This document shows positions 20,231 to 31,746 of a stretch of 64,000 nucleotides of DNA, piece by piece. The position numbers and the translations under genes were made by a program. The stretch lies in NCBI GenBank assembly GCA_003194525.1, contig NBIV01000098.1, positions 1 to 64,000 of the forward strand, written 5' to 3'. Source of the stretch: Gracilariopsis chorda. Taxonomy: Eukaryota; Rhodophyta; Florideophyceae; Gracilariales; Gracilariaceae. Under the pieces are notes generated by a model that was not told where the DNA came from, did no database searches, and worked only from the letters and a program-made list of their open reading frames with translations. Positions within the stretch are counted from its first letter, which is position 1. Each line of letters opens with the position of its first letter.

Positions 20231-20665
20231 CTAACCCATCTTCGTGTATGACACAAACCTTATTCGCACAGAAAAAGGACTGAATGCCTTATCAGCGATA
20301 TGACCTACAGAAACCAAGTTGTATCCAAGATCCGGGACTAGAAATACATCTGTCAACCTGAGGTTGGCCTCCGAAAAAGGGAGTACTACATCCCCTTTTT
20401 GTGTAGCGGAGACTGTAGTGTTGTCAGCGACCGTAATCGTCCTTTGCTGTGCGTCAACCAATGTGTTCGGGACGAAAGCAGAAGCACAAGTGAAGAAGTG
20501 GGATGTGGCACCACTGTCTGCGTAGGTTTCTATGGAAGTAGACGCAGGAGGCACCACTGCAGACTTTTCAGTAGACATTGCAGCGATCTCAATCTTAGAA
20601 TCCTCTCGTGATGACCTTCCGGAGTGCTTGAGTTTGTGACTGGAACTACTTTTCAGTTTCTTCAA
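20231..20665 (-). pseudogene. Protease region of element F
   Basis: A 144-codon open stretch with a copia protease core: ETYADSGATSHFF carries the catalytic DSGA, followed by VPNTLVDAQQRTITVADN and VLVPDLGYNLVSVGH-like sequence. It is separated from the gag C-terminus by a TAA (about 20669-20671) where L has CAA (Gln), a single C-to-T change. The frame ends in a different reading after SVGHIADKAF, so integrase is not fused in frame here. Confidence 0.82.
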
Positions 20666-20671
20666 GATAGC

Positions 20672-21579
20672 TTAAGGCAGGTGCTTGTCTGGATTATCAA
20701 GATTCAGGTGACATCGGTCCTGCGTGTGACCATCTCTGTCACAGAAGGTGCAATGATAACTATTTATGCCTGCAATAGCATAAGCGCGCCCGTTGTAGTC
20801 ATCGCTTGAGTCGGGATCTGATGTACTTCCATCAATGTCGTAAATATTTGACGATATGGTGGGTCCACTTGAACGGCTACTGCCCTTACCTCTGCTATTC
20901 ATGCGTTTGCGACTATGAGCAGAACCGGCTGAATCAATTTGGCGAGCATTGTATTCGTCTATGAGGGTAGTGGCCACGGACACCCATGTCAATTCCGAGA
21001 TGTTCTTTGTCCGAACTGCCGCAGCCCTTGACTCCAGTGAGCTGTTGGGATCAATAGAGGCTAACAGCATTGGCGCCTTGTGGGATTCGGGAATGGCAGC
21101 ATCCTTCCCCATTCAGTCTACCTGCGAGAATAGGGACGCAAACTGGTCGACATAGTCTGACCTATCCTGACCATTATGCGACATTCGGAATAGCTGGGTC
21201 TGTACAGCAATACGTGACACTGTCCTGTTAGATGCATACCTCGCATCAAGAAGTTGGAGCATATGCCCAGGGTCATCATCGACGTCTATTACCACACGCA
21301 GATGGGCATCTCCAAGTGCGCCTATTATGATTGCCCATGCCTTTTCTCGTTTGGCAAGTACACGGGGAGTGGTCTGCGGAGCACTTGAGACCGACAACTG
21401 CGTCGTGGTAGCACTGGATGACCCCTCCGAGCCTGGCATTACGACATTCCAGACTCCTTTGATGCGACATGCAGCTCGTAGACGATGTCTCCATAACGTA
21501 TAATCTTCACCACGTTACCATGGAAGCGTGGGATTCTCACACCAGAGGTGGTTTCGGACTCAACTTCAGAGTCATACAT
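20672..21579 (-). pseudogene. Gag of element F, broken
   Basis: The gag starts at ATG 21579 (MYDSEVESE). A one-base loss near 21515 shifts the frame compared with J and L. The body continues as GSEGSSSATTT, LLDARYASNRTVSR and YVDQFASLFSQVD, then TGA where L has CGA (DRMGKDAAIPESHK). The C-terminal part includes a CCHC knuckle (CTFCDRDGHTQDRC). The three lesions are all small, so the gag was lost fairly late. The nucleocapsid knuckle is intact. Confidence 0.85.
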
Positions 21580-22213
21580 TGTTCCAGAAGGAGTTCAAAT
21601 ACCAAAGAAAATAAAACAAATGTAGCAGAGTGAGGGACTCGATGCCTTGAATCGACGATCAGCTGGGATTGAAGAGAATGATCGCGGTACAGCCGCTGAA
21701 TTGTAGCTGATGTCACACTAAGAAAAGGATACTGGAGTGGAGATTTGTCGACACTTAACAGCTAGGATGGGGGCGGAGACTGTGTAAGAAAGTCTCAATG
21801 CTCAGTAGGACGAGTCCCGTATGCGAGTCACAGGCGGAGTTCGGGTCCTCGACGCCCGGAGTATAGTCACAAGTGACTTTGAAGCGCACTCGGAAAGGAA
21901 AATAAAAGTTGAAGCTTCGTGAAAGCCGGTGCACTGACAGGAGAAACTACCCCCGCTACCCTAAGGTTTGAACCCCTGGACCCTGGATGCTCTCTCCAGG
22001 TGCGAGGTGCAATTTTCTTCGACCTGCCCTACTCCGCGCACTTCACGAGTAGGGTGCTCAATCCGTACGAAACTTCCCAGGGCAGTTACTAACAAGTGCG
22101 ATATACTTTCACCAGCTAACCCCTGCTGGTCTCTTGCGGGATTTCAGCTCAATCTTACACGCGCAGGCAAAAATAAAAGATGTTGAAACGAAGCGATATC
22201 TGCAACTATCCAC
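21580..22213 (-). other. 5' leader of element F, non-coding
   Basis: About 630 bp between primer site and gag ATG on the minus strand. It contains the conserved GGGTAGC / hairpin / TGTCAGTGCACC block also present in family 1 leaders. No gene is seen. Confidence 0.7.
21940..21954 (-). promoter_or_regulatory. Conserved leader hairpin (element F copy)
   Basis: The minus strand reads GGGGGTAGTTTCTCC between TAGGGTAGC and TGTCAGTGCACC. GG/CC, G-U and G/C pairs can form. This is the family 2 copy of the element seen in A, C and G. Confidence 0.5.
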
Positions 22214-22230
22214 GCTCTGGGCCCAAAACC
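22214..22230 (-). other. Primer binding site of element F, iMet-like
   Basis: The minus strand reads GGTTTTGGGCCCAGAGC directly after the LTR. It differs from the family 1 iMet anticodon-type site at one position in the first 14. Confidence 0.65.
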
Positions 22231-23040
22231 TGTTGAAAATGAAATGATGTTGGGCTTCGAAAGAAATAAAAGAGAAACGAAGAGAGAAAATAAAGAGTGA
22301 AGGTTGTCAGGCTTGGGGGCGAGTTCATTTGGTACTGCACCTTCTGAGTCTTATATAGCACATCTAGTGCGCACTAACACTACAAGAAAACCCTACACCG
22401 CTAAATGGGGACACCCAATACTACCAATCATAATCAAACATAACACAATAAGAATTGCACACACTGATTACAGCTTATACAACCATGCATAACAACATTA
22501 CAACACATTACAACCACGCACACCAACTGAGCCAAGCAGCCAACATTGCGCAACAAGTGAACAAGACATGCCAACAATGTGCCAGCATGTGACAGCACTG
22601 TGTAAACACTTACTTCCATCATCACCAATCTGACAAAGCACAAATTCACATGCCACTGCATCCATGTACATACCCTAGGTGTGGTGTGTGCATGGCACGT
22701 GCTTACTTGCACAACTGCACATATGCAACGCCTACATGTACCTGTAAACCAGATGTAGTCACACATATTCCTAAGTACCATGACCATTCACCTTATGCCA
22801 AGTGGCCAGCTCCATGCCCATGACCCATACGATGCACAACACTTGTAACCAATGCATCGCATATGAGCAACTGCACTAGCCAATCATATGCCCGTTTCAC
22901 GTTGGGTTTGAGAACACACGTATATGCGCTTTTGCAAAGCAGCTCTCAAAAACAGCCCTCCGTTATGGGAAACTTTGTTTCCAAGTTCTGCACCATGATG
23001 TCCCAGGACTATCAGGCACTCGACCATGACCTAACATCAA
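22231..23040 (-). repeat. 5' LTR of element F (reversed, about 810 bp)
   Basis: It begins TGTTGAAAATGAAATG on the plus strand and ends CTAACATCAA. It matches 18790-19612 over its length, including the TATA box and shared cassette (about 22850-22945). The right end is slightly uncertain because the last bases have changed. Confidence 0.87.
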
Positions 23041-23862
23041 TATCAGCTACTTGATGCGCGATATGCATCAAACAGGACAGTTTCTCGTATAGCAGTGCAA
23101 ACGCAGCTGTTCTGAATGTTGTATAAAGGCCAAAACATTTCCGAGTATGTGGACCAGTTTTTCTCTCTGTTCTGGCAGCTGGACCGCATGGGCAAGGATG
23201 CCGCTATACCAGAATCTCACAAGGCAACCATGCTTCTGGCATCTATTGACCCCAGCTGCTCATTGGAGTCAACTGCAGCAGCACTTAGGACCAAGGAGAG
23301 TTCAGAACTCACATGGGACTACGAGGCAACAACCATGATTGATGACTACAATGCCCGCCAAATGGGTTCAGTCAGTTCTGGTAGAGGTCGCAGTCACAAG
23401 AACAACAGGAACAGGGGTGGTGCCCGTATAAGTGGACACAGCAAATCATCAAATGGTAGCGAAAATGATGGTAATGCATCAGATTCAACAACAGTTAATG
23501 GCCCCACTGGTCGTGGATATGCTGCTGGAAGCACAAAAGCGTACCATTGCACCTTCTGTGAGCACGATGGACACACTCAATAACACTGTCACATGAATGA
23601 AGATAAACCTGACAACTATTTGCCACAAGCGATCTTGGACCAGCTGAAGTTAACTCAGTCGAAAAGCCCAAGCGATCCAGGAAGTCATCCTAGAAGGCAT
23701 CCAAGGTTGGGATTGCTGGATTTACAAATGAGAAGTCATCAGTGGTATCGCCGGTTATTCATTGCATCGACACAATGCACACAGTGGTGCTACCTCTCAT
23801 TTCTTCTGTTCTGTATTTAATTTCGTTCCAAACACACTGATTGACATACTAGATAAGAAAAT
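23041..23862 (+). pseudogene. Gag of element H (family 2), broken
   Basis: Forward-strand gag starting abruptly at the F junction (QLLDARYASNRTVSR), so the N-terminus is missing. A TGA at 23113-23115 replaces the CGA (Arg) of F and L. The frame then continues MLYKGQNISEYVDQF, DRMGKDAAIPESHK and ELTWDYEATTMIDDYNAR to a CCHC knuckle (CTFCEHDGHTQ) interrupted by TAA at 23581-23583. After that, 23593-23862 holds only weak remnants of the gag-protease junction, and the protease DSGA motif is not seen. Confidence 0.82.
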
Positions 23863-25143
23863 TTAACTAGTGGACAACACCACTGCCACTGCCACCCAAC
23901 AAGGAGATGTCATACTACCCTTCTTTGATGTGAACCTCAGGTTTTCTGAAGTACTGCTTGTTCCGAATCTTGGATATAACTTAGTGTCTGTGGGTTGTTT
24001 AGCTGACAAGGGTATCCAATCACCTTTCTGTGATAAGGAGGTACGCCTGCAAAATGAAGATGAGTTTCACGTTGGACATGAGAATCGTCAATATCACACC
24101 CATTTATACACCTTTCCCGACCCAATTGCTCATGCGGAATTATACAAGATGCTTTGTGCAACGGACGACCGCACAAGTTCACTGTGACATCGCCGATTGG
24201 CACATACGAATGAGCAAGACCTTCAACAGGTTCACGACCATGTCGACGGAGTCCCAAAGATCAAGTTCATGGAGGAGGTATGTCGGTCATGTCGCCTTGG
24301 AAAGACAAATAAGCCGCCATTTGTGGGCAAGTTTAAACGAGCCAAGCACGGTGGGGACATTGTGCACTCAGACATTATGGGTCCGTTAGTGCCATCATTC
24401 CCAGACCGATTCCGCTATGCATCTGGATTTGTGGATGATCACTCGCGATATGCAGTACTTGGGTTCATGATGCAAAGGTGTGAGATCAGTGAAGTGTTCC
24501 TGGGTGTGAGGCAGAAGTTGAAACAGCTTGGAGGAGAGCATGAGCTTATTTGAAAACTGCACTCTGACAACGCAGAAGAGTACATTGCCTTGCAAAATAA
24601 TCCCAAGAATGGTCTCCAGGAGGTATCTTTTTGTCCACCATATACCCCAAAACATAATGCTATTGCAGAGCGCATCAATTGCACTATGGGTGAAGCTGCC
24701 CGAGCTTTGCTCATTGAAGCCAATCTTCCAGAATGTTTGTGGTCGTACGCACTAAAACATGTGATTTATGTTCGCAATAGAGTGCCAAACTCCACGACTG
24801 GCGTGACTCCGTATGTCCTACTGACTGAAAGTAGGCCTCCTTTGACGTATGCCAGAGTATTCTGATGTGCCGCATACGTATTAAAAATGAATCCGGGCAC
24901 CAAGTTCGGGTCTCGTGCACTTGAGGGAGTGTACTTGCAGACTCTTGAGCATGGTGTTTACGAGGTTCTAGTTAGTGATGACGACCATATTCCTCGAGAA
25001 GTACGGTCACGTCATGTCACCTTTGATGAGTCTAAGTTCCCTGGTGCACCATATCTTAGCAACTATATGGATGACGAGAGTACATCAGATTATACTTATA
25101 GTTCTGAGGATGATATGGATGCCATCAGCTCGGATGAGTTCTC
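23863..25143 (+). pseudogene. Protease-integrase of element H, broken by G
   Basis: The protease C-terminal part (DNTTATATQQGDVILPF, LVPNLGYNLVSVG) is followed by a copia integrase. The zinc site reads HRRLAH and CRSCRLGK. The catalytic positions read VHSDIMGPL (D), LHSDNAEEY (D) and HNAIAERI (E). Stops are present at about 24186 and 24551 (TGA) and after VF near 24863. The integrase-RT linker (RSRHVTFDESKFPGAPYLSN) is well kept to 25143, where element G's LTR cuts in. RT does not resume in order on the far side of G, so sequence was lost. Confidence 0.83.
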
Positions 25144-25914
25144 TGTTGGAAAAGTACCTGTTTTGTCACTGAAAACCAAATATTCCGGGGAGCATGGGCT
25201 GTTATGGAGGGTGCCGCTGCAAAAGCGCATATGCGTCGCTGTGCAAACTCAACGTGAATCTGGCTTGTGATTGGCTACTGCAAATACACATATGCACTGT
25301 AGTGCGTATAAGTGGTAGTGCACAAGTGGGTTAGATTGGCACACCCACGTATCCAGCTAGTAGAGTGCGCACAGTGTACAGGGCACGTACCTATGATACT
25401 TGGACACACCCTACATGGGGTACAGCAGTGGTACCTTGGTGAGGAGTATGGGTACTGTCATCAGGTTTACAGGTACACCAAGTGGTTAATGACTTGTGAG
25501 TTGATGCACTTACACGTACACGTGATATGGTGAATTACTTTGACGTGCATGAATGAATTTGGATGCTTTGGCATGCGTTGGCATGTGAATCTTTGTTGTG
25601 AATTTATGCTTTGTCATGGTTGTGTGCAGGCACGTAACTTATGGTGCCGTGTTGGCGCGTTATTGTGTTGAGTTGATGTAAGGTATCATGAGTTAGTGCT
25701 AGCGTGGCTATGTTATGTTACATGATGATTGGTAGTATTGAGTGTCCCCGACTACTGGTTTAGGTTTCAGTTGAAGTCGAAGTTGCGACTAAGATGAAGT
25801 TAGAGTTCTATATAAGTTGTGATTGTGGAACCTCCAAGTAAATCGGAGCTAGAGCTGGCGAACTTTCTTTGCATTCCCCTACCTTTTTTTTTCCTTCCAC
25901 TTCAACTTCTATCA
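25144..25914 (+). repeat. 5' LTR of element G (771 bp)
   Basis: Starts TGTTGGAAAAGTACC and ends CTTCTATCA. It has the cassette at about 25218-25300 (AAAAGCGCATATGCG, TGATTGGCTACTGCA), ATTGGTAGTATTG near 25727 and TATATAAG at 25809-25816. Confidence 0.93.
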
Positions 25915-25929
25915 GGTTATGGGCCCAGA
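25915..25929 (+). other. Primer binding site of element G, tRNA-iMet anticodon type
   Basis: GGTTATGGGCCCAGA follows the LTR. It matches the A and C sites except the last base. Confidence 0.78.
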
Positions 25930-27083
25930 CCCACTGACCTCTGCCGTCTTCCTTTCTTGTCCGTCTATCACCGCTCTCCCTCACCGCCATTCATCTGTTT
26001 CGCTGTTACAGTTGCCGTCTACAGTTGCGTCGGGTGTGTTGATTTGGTTCTGGTGGGTGTTGATCTTTCCTTTTGGTTTGCGTTCCTCCCTGAGGGCGTT
26101 GTGGTGGTAGTGGTTCGACGTCGACTCTCTATCGTGATTGTGTTTGGGCCGCCATTTTTCCCTGTTTTATCGATTGCCATCGCCTGTTTGTGTCTCCCTC
26201 TGTTCTGGTCTTTTGTAGATCCCCGCGTCGTGTTGGCGGGTTCTGATCCAAAGAGGTTGAGGACCATTCTAGTTAAAGTCTGTGCAATTGTGTGTTGTGC
26301 TCAGCAGTTTGTGAAGTCTGGGGTTTGTGTTTCCCAGCGATGATTGGGGTTTACTCGGTGTCTAGTGCCATGAGCGGTTCATCCGAGTGATCGGGGACGT
26401 TAGCCTGGCGGCTTGAACCAAAGCGGGTGTACTGTCGAGTGGCTTCCCACCAGTTCTTTTGGGCGTATAACGGTGTTGGTCGTAAAGACCTGGTACGTTC
26501 AGCGGGTGCATTCGTGGACGGGGTGCAGTGGCGTACTGCACTGGTGCGAGTATTTATCTCTTCTTGTTGATCCTGACTGTGTGTTGGGATACTTGGGCTG
26601 TGGTGAAGGTATTCCATGACGATCTTTTGATCTGTGCATCTGACCTTCGGGCATTTGTACGGGGAGGCGACGTGGCGTAGGCTGACCTCCTTTTCAGGAT
26701 CAGGCCGCGTGTGACTTATTTTGGTTGCACGTCAGTAGCGTACTTTGGATACCAGAGTAACTTCAGTCTGGAGGTCGCGCAAGTTCTTGCAAGGGACCAG
26801 ATAGGGTGTATTCGTGAAGGCATATCTTTGGTCAGTAACCATCCTCTGGACGTCTCGTAGAGAGCATCGCACCTTCTCCTCAAACGCAGGAGAAGGTAGA
26901 GAGAAGAAGTCGTTTCCTACCCGGAGGGTCTCCGGGGGCCAGGGGTCCGACTCCCTAGGGTAGCGGGAATAGTATTCCCTGCCAGTGCGCCTGAATTTGA
27001 TGGTTTTGTTTCTTTAGTTTGTTTCTTACTATTTGTGACTGTCTGTTGTCGTAATTGCACCTTGTCGTTCATTTTCACCTACA
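25930..27083 (+). other. 5' leader of element G, non-coding
   Basis: About 1.15 kb, alignable with the leaders of A and C, without a supported gene. The hairpin block lies at 26950-26995. The GTT tract of A and C is nearly absent here. Confidence 0.7.
26965..26979 (+). promoter_or_regulatory. Conserved leader hairpin (element G copy, perfect stem)
   Basis: GGGAATAGTATTCCC is a perfect 6-bp stem (GGGAAT/ATTCCC) with a 3-nt loop. It is flanked by GGGTAGC and TGCCAGTGCGCC, as in the other leaders. It is the strongest member of the set. Confidence 0.65.
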
Positions 27084-27960
27084 ATGGACTCGTTCTGTGG
27101 CATCAAGATCGAGAAATTGAGAGAGGATAACTTCCATGTATGGAAGCAAAAAGTTGAGTTGCTTCTGGCGCTCAAAGACCTCGATGACCATCTCGAAACA
27201 ACCAAAACCACGGACGATGACGAGGTATCAGAGTGGAAAAAGAAAGATGCCAAGGCACGAGCTGTGATTGGTCTGACCATCAGTGATGAGCATTTGGATC
27301 ATGCTAGAGACACCGAAAATGCTGCAGAAATGTGGAAAGCCATATAGGATGTGTTTCAGCGCAAGACGCTGCTCAACCGAATCAATATGCAACGTTCCTT
27401 CTATACCGCCAAGATGCGGGATGACGAGAAAATGTTACATTTCATCAATCGCGTACGACATCTCGCATCGGATCTTAAGAGTATGGTCATCACGGTTGAG
27501 GAGGAAGACATCGCTATGGCTATCTTATGTGGACTACCGAAACGCTTTGAGCACCACATTGTCGCCATTGACACTACAATTGGTGACTGCAAACTCGAAC
27601 TGGAGTTTGTGAAGAGTCGTTTGCTGCAATAGGAGCAGCGAATGCATGACCGTCCAAAGGAAGAATCTGGTAGTGACGTAGCTTTGGTCGGCAGGGAGTC
27701 TCGGAAGACGTCAGTTGTGTGCTACTACTGTGGCAAGAAGGGTCATATCCAGAGAAACTATTTTAAGAAACAGATTGATAAGGCTAACAAAGGACAAGAT
27801 GCTGCTGCCAACCCAAGTGTGCACACGGTTCTCGGCAACGAGTACGCTGCGGGCTGCAGTGATTCTGACTACGTGTGTCTCATTGCCAGCGGTTCTAACC
27901 AGGCCACTAACAGTGACTGGATCGTCGACTCTGGAGCAACTGCGCACATGACTTATGATG
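27084..27960 (+). pseudogene. Gag-protease of element G, broken
   Basis: ATG 27084 opens a copia gag (MDSFCGIKIEK) close to that of A. In-frame stops are TAG at about 27345 (Cys in A), and TAG at about 27630 (Glu in A and C). The CCHC knuckle is damaged (CYYCGKKGHIQRNY, last Cys lost to Tyr). The protease DSGATAHMTYDE follows and then the frame jumps to integrase at about 27961 through a deletion. The pieces stay in one frame apart from the stops. Confidence 0.88.
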
Positions 27961-30251
27961 AATTACAATACACATCAGAATGGTCTCGCAGAACGCTTTA
28001 ACCGAACACTCATGGACTTGGTGAGGTCATGTTGCATCCAAAGAATCTGCCTGAACGTTTCTGGGCAGAGGCACTGAACGTTGCAGTGTACGTGCGCAAT
28101 AGAGTGACATGCAGAGCCCTCCCAAATAACGTGACAGCATTCGAATTTTGGAGTGGACAAAAGCCTGATTTGAGCAGTATGCGTGTGTTTGGTAGTAGAT
28201 GCTGATGCAAAGTAGTGGACCACAAGCTCAAAAAGCTAGAGCCAAGTGCAATAGAGACGACCTGCACTGGGTACAAATCTGGCTCGCATGGGTTAAAATT
28301 GTGGGATCATCAGAAACACAAGGTAGTTGTGTCCAGGGATGTGAGATTTGACGAGTGTGGTGATTCTGATCAGGGTACTCACCAGGTCACTGATGACGAG
28401 TATGCTGAAATTGACATATCAGAAAAGTTGAAATCGAACGTCACTCCCATTTTTACGAAACCCTCCCATGCTGCTCAAGATGATCCTGCGGCACCAGACA
28501 CTGCACTTGACGAAGATTCAGACAGTCATAATGAGCCCCCAGCTGCTCCTGAGAGTGAGCCAGATATACCAGAACCATAAAAACTCCGAAGGTCTACTCG
28601 TGAACGGAAAGCACCTACCTCTCGGTGGCATGGCACAGCCCTACTGACAGCCAGTGATGACATCCCATCTTCGTATTCGGATGCAGTGTCACGACCAGAT
28701 TCTAAAGCATGGATCAAAGCTATGGAAAGTGAGTATGAGTCCTTGATGGAGCATGACACATGGGAATTAGTGCCAAGACCAGCCAACAGCGACGTGATTT
28801 CGTCCAAATGGATATTTGTGCAAAAGTATGAGGCCAGTGCAAGTGGTGATCCAACAGTGCGCTACAAGGCCCGCGTGGTTGCTCGAGGTGTCCTACAAGT
28901 TGAGCGCGTCGATTTTTCAGAGACGTATGCGCCAGTAGTCAAGTTTATATCTATAAGGGTGATCCTGTCCATTGCGGCAGTGCAGGACTACCACCTACAC
29001 CAGATGGATGTGAAGACTGCATTCTTGAATGGCGACCTCGAGAAAACAGTGTACATGGAGCAGCCAGATGGGTTCGTGAAAGCCGGCAACGAATACTTGG
29101 TGTGCATATTAAAGAAAGCTCTATATGGGCTGCTACAGGCACCAAGGCAATGGCACGCAAAGATTGATGCCTTTCTTGTTGAAGAACTGGGTCTGAAGCC
29201 AAACGGTGCTGACGAATTTGTTTACATCGGGATGATACTCGAAGTGCTGGTGATCATTTCTCTGTACGTGGACAACCTAATAATAGCAAGTCCATCAATG
29301 GATGCAATAGATCGAGTGAAGACTGAGCTGTCGCACTGTTTTAGAATGAAAGACCGGATTGATGCTCGCATGATTCTAGGATTCGAGATTCGTCGAGACC
29401 GAGTTAAGAAAACGTTGTACCACACGCAATCATCGTACACGTACAAGGTCCTCGAACGGTTTGGCATGTGTCAGTCGAAGCCAGTGGACACTCCCATGGA
29501 CTCCAAAGTGGACTTTTATCAGATTGAGGAACCTATGAAAAGCATCCCGTACCGGCAAGTGATTGGCTGTCTAATGTATCTTTCTGTGGGTACTCGACTG
29601 GACATATCTTTTGCAGTGTCCAAGCTAGCAAAATATGTCGAGAAACCAGGAGAGACTCATTGGAAGGCATTTAAGCGTGTACTAAGGTACATCAGTGGCA
29701 CTCGATCTTTCGGACTCACGTATGGATCATGCTCGAGTACTCAGATTTATGGATATGTAGACTCGGACTGGGCAGGTGACACATCCACTCGCAAGTCTAC
29801 TAGTGGGTATGTGGTCATGATGAGTCGTGCTCCTGTGTCTTGGAGCTCACGCCAACAGGAAGTAGTTGCGCTGTCCAGTGCAGAGGCTGAGTATGTGAGT
29901 CTATGTTCTAGAGCGAAAGAGGTGATCTGGCTGAGAAGACTTTGGAGTGCCATTGGTGATGCAATTGGTCTGCAAGTAGATGAGTCGGTAAGGCTGGTGG
30001 TTGAACCCACAACACTTTATGTGGACAAACAAGGCTGCATAGACCTCGGCCGGAATGGAGTTGTCAATAAGCGTACCAAGCATATCGACATTCGCTTACA
30101 CTTCACACGAGAGACTATATGTGAGAAATCTATTAAGCTGCAGTACTGCTCCACGGATGGCATGGTTGCTGATATGCTTACGAAGACACTTCGTCGCGTG
30201 TAGCTAGAGACGTTCCGCTGTGACCGTGGCCTGGTACCCCTAGACTTATGA
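27961..30251 (+). pseudogene. Pol of element G, deleted and mutated
   Basis: After a junction joining protease directly to late integrase (HQNGLAERF region), pol continues with frameshifts near 28030 and 28205, a linker, RT and RNase H. RT motifs are FSETYAPVVKF, MDVKTAFLNGDLEK and YVDN at 29265-29276, where A, C and D have YVDD. RNase H motifs are YVDSDWAGDTSTRKS, SSAEAEY and YVDKQGC. TAA near 28578 and TAG near 30201 are additional stops. The 505-codon RT/RNase H frame (28686-30203) is the longest open part. The lost active-site Asp and the missing integrase core show this copy is dead. Confidence 0.9.
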
Positions 30252-30271
30252 AGTCAGTGACAGAGGGAGGG

Positions 30272-31043
30272 TGTGGGAAAAGTACCTGTTCTGTCACTGA
30301 AAACCAAATGTTCCAGGGAGCATGGGCTGTTTTGGAGGGTGCCGCTACAAAAGCGCATATGCGTCGCTGTGCAAACTCAACGTGAATCTGGCTTGTGATT
30401 GGCTGCTGCAAATACACATATGCACTGTAGTGCGTACAAGTGGTAGTGCACAAGTGGGTTAGATTGGCACACCCACGTATCCAGCTAGTAGAGTGCGCAC
30501 AGTGTACAGGGCACGTACCTATGATACTTGGACACACCTTACATGGGGTACAGCAGTGGTACCTTGGTGAGGAGTATGGGTACTGTCATCAGATTTACAG
30601 GTACACCAAGTGGTTTAATGACGTGTGAGTTGATGCACTTAGACGTACACGTGATGTGGTGAATTACTGTGACGTGCATGGATGAATTTGGATGCTTTGG
30701 CATGCGTTGGCATGTGAATCTTTGTTGTGAATTTATGCTTTGTCATGGTTGTGTGCAGGCACGTAACTTATGGTGCCGTGTTGGCGCGTTATTGTGTTGA
30801 GTTGATGTAAGGTATCATGAGCTAGTGCTAGCGTGGCTATGTTATGTTACATGATGATTGGTAGTATTGAGTGTCCCCGACTACTGGTTTAGGTTTCAGT
30901 TGAAGTCGAAGTTGCGACTAAGATGAAGTTAGAGTTCTTTATAAGTTGTGATTGTAGAACCTCCAAGTAAATCGGAGCCAGAGCTGGCGAACTTCCTTTG
31001 CATTCCCCTACCTTTCCTTTCCCTTCCGCTTCAACTTCTATCA
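30272..31043 (+). repeat. 3' LTR of element G (772 bp)
   Basis: Starts TGTGGGAAAAGTACC and ends CTTCTATCA. The TATA box is changed to TTTATAAG (near 30939). It otherwise matches the 5' copy closely. Confidence 0.93.
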
Positions 31044-31746
31044 GAATATTGGTCACCGTATGAAGTCCAGTTGTATCAGCACATGATCGGATCTCTGCTG
31101 TACCTGGCATTACGCACCCGCTTGGACATATTGGCACCTGTACTTATCTTAGCACGCTTCCAGAAAGCACCAACTCGATATTGTCATCGAGAGGTGAAGC
31201 GCGTTCTGAGGTATTTACGTGGCACTACTCACCATGGACTTGTGTATCACTCTGGGATCCTCCTGCTGAATGGTTATGTAGACTCTGATTAAGCAGGTGA
31301 TACCACTGATCGGAAGTCTTTGTCTGGCTTTATAATCAAACTTGGGTCATGTGTTTGTTTCTATGGTGCCCATAAGCAGGCGTCGGTGGCATTGTCTACA
31401 GGCGAGTCTGAGTACTACGCATTATTGATGGCAAGTCAAGGGCTAATGTGGATATCTCGAGTACTTGGAGAATGTGGATTACTGGTTAATGGTAGTACTC
31501 CACTACGGTCAGACAACCAATGTGCGATTAAGTGGGCCATTGGTGAGCGTTGCCCCTCTAGAGGTGCCAAATACATTGACGTGAAGATATAACTAATTCG
31601 GAAGTTGGTCAAAAGCAAGGTGATAAGTCTGGAATTTGTGCCAAGTGAGGACAACGATGCTGACATACTCATTAAGCTACTTAGTCCTGCTATGACGGAA
31701 TTGATCTTGGATCGAGTTGGCCTGAACCAGGAACTTGAGGAGGAGT
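31044..31746 (+). pseudogene. Family 2 RT end and RNase H (K1), broken
   Basis: After G comes a short unassigned stretch, then a family 2 RT connection (YQHMIGSLLYLALRTRLDI) and RNase H (STGESEYYAL, SDNQCAIKWA, KYIDVKI). TAA at about 31291 replaces a Tyr codon found in B, and TAA lies at about 31590. It ends VGLNQELEEEC next to the LTR. It could be the 3' part of H, with the RT core lost at the G insertion, but the sequence does not prove that. Confidence 0.85.

Larger units (their letters stand above)
18790..23040 (-). mobile_element. Copia element F: two LTRs, no RT/RNase H
   Basis: A family 2 element on the minus strand with both LTRs (3' at 18790-19612, 5' at 22231-23040), primer site, leader, gag, protease and an integrase remnant. 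The internal region is only about 2.6 kb. The sequence passes from the 3' LTR edge and its CTCGAGTTCCTGGG tail directly to the end of integrase, so RT and RNase H are absent. L has the same tail break. No matching target duplication is seen. Confidence 0.88.
25144..31043 (+). mobile_element. Copia element G (family 1, decayed)
   Basis: A 5.9-kb family 1 copia with LTRs of 771 and 772 bp, iMet-type primer site, leader, and a gag-pol with stops and a deletion. The flanking 5-mers (TTCTC left, GAATA right) do not match. The left flank is H's integrase-RT linker and the right flank is an RT/RNase H junction, so the insertion site has been rearranged or the element is a recombinant. Confidence 0.9.
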
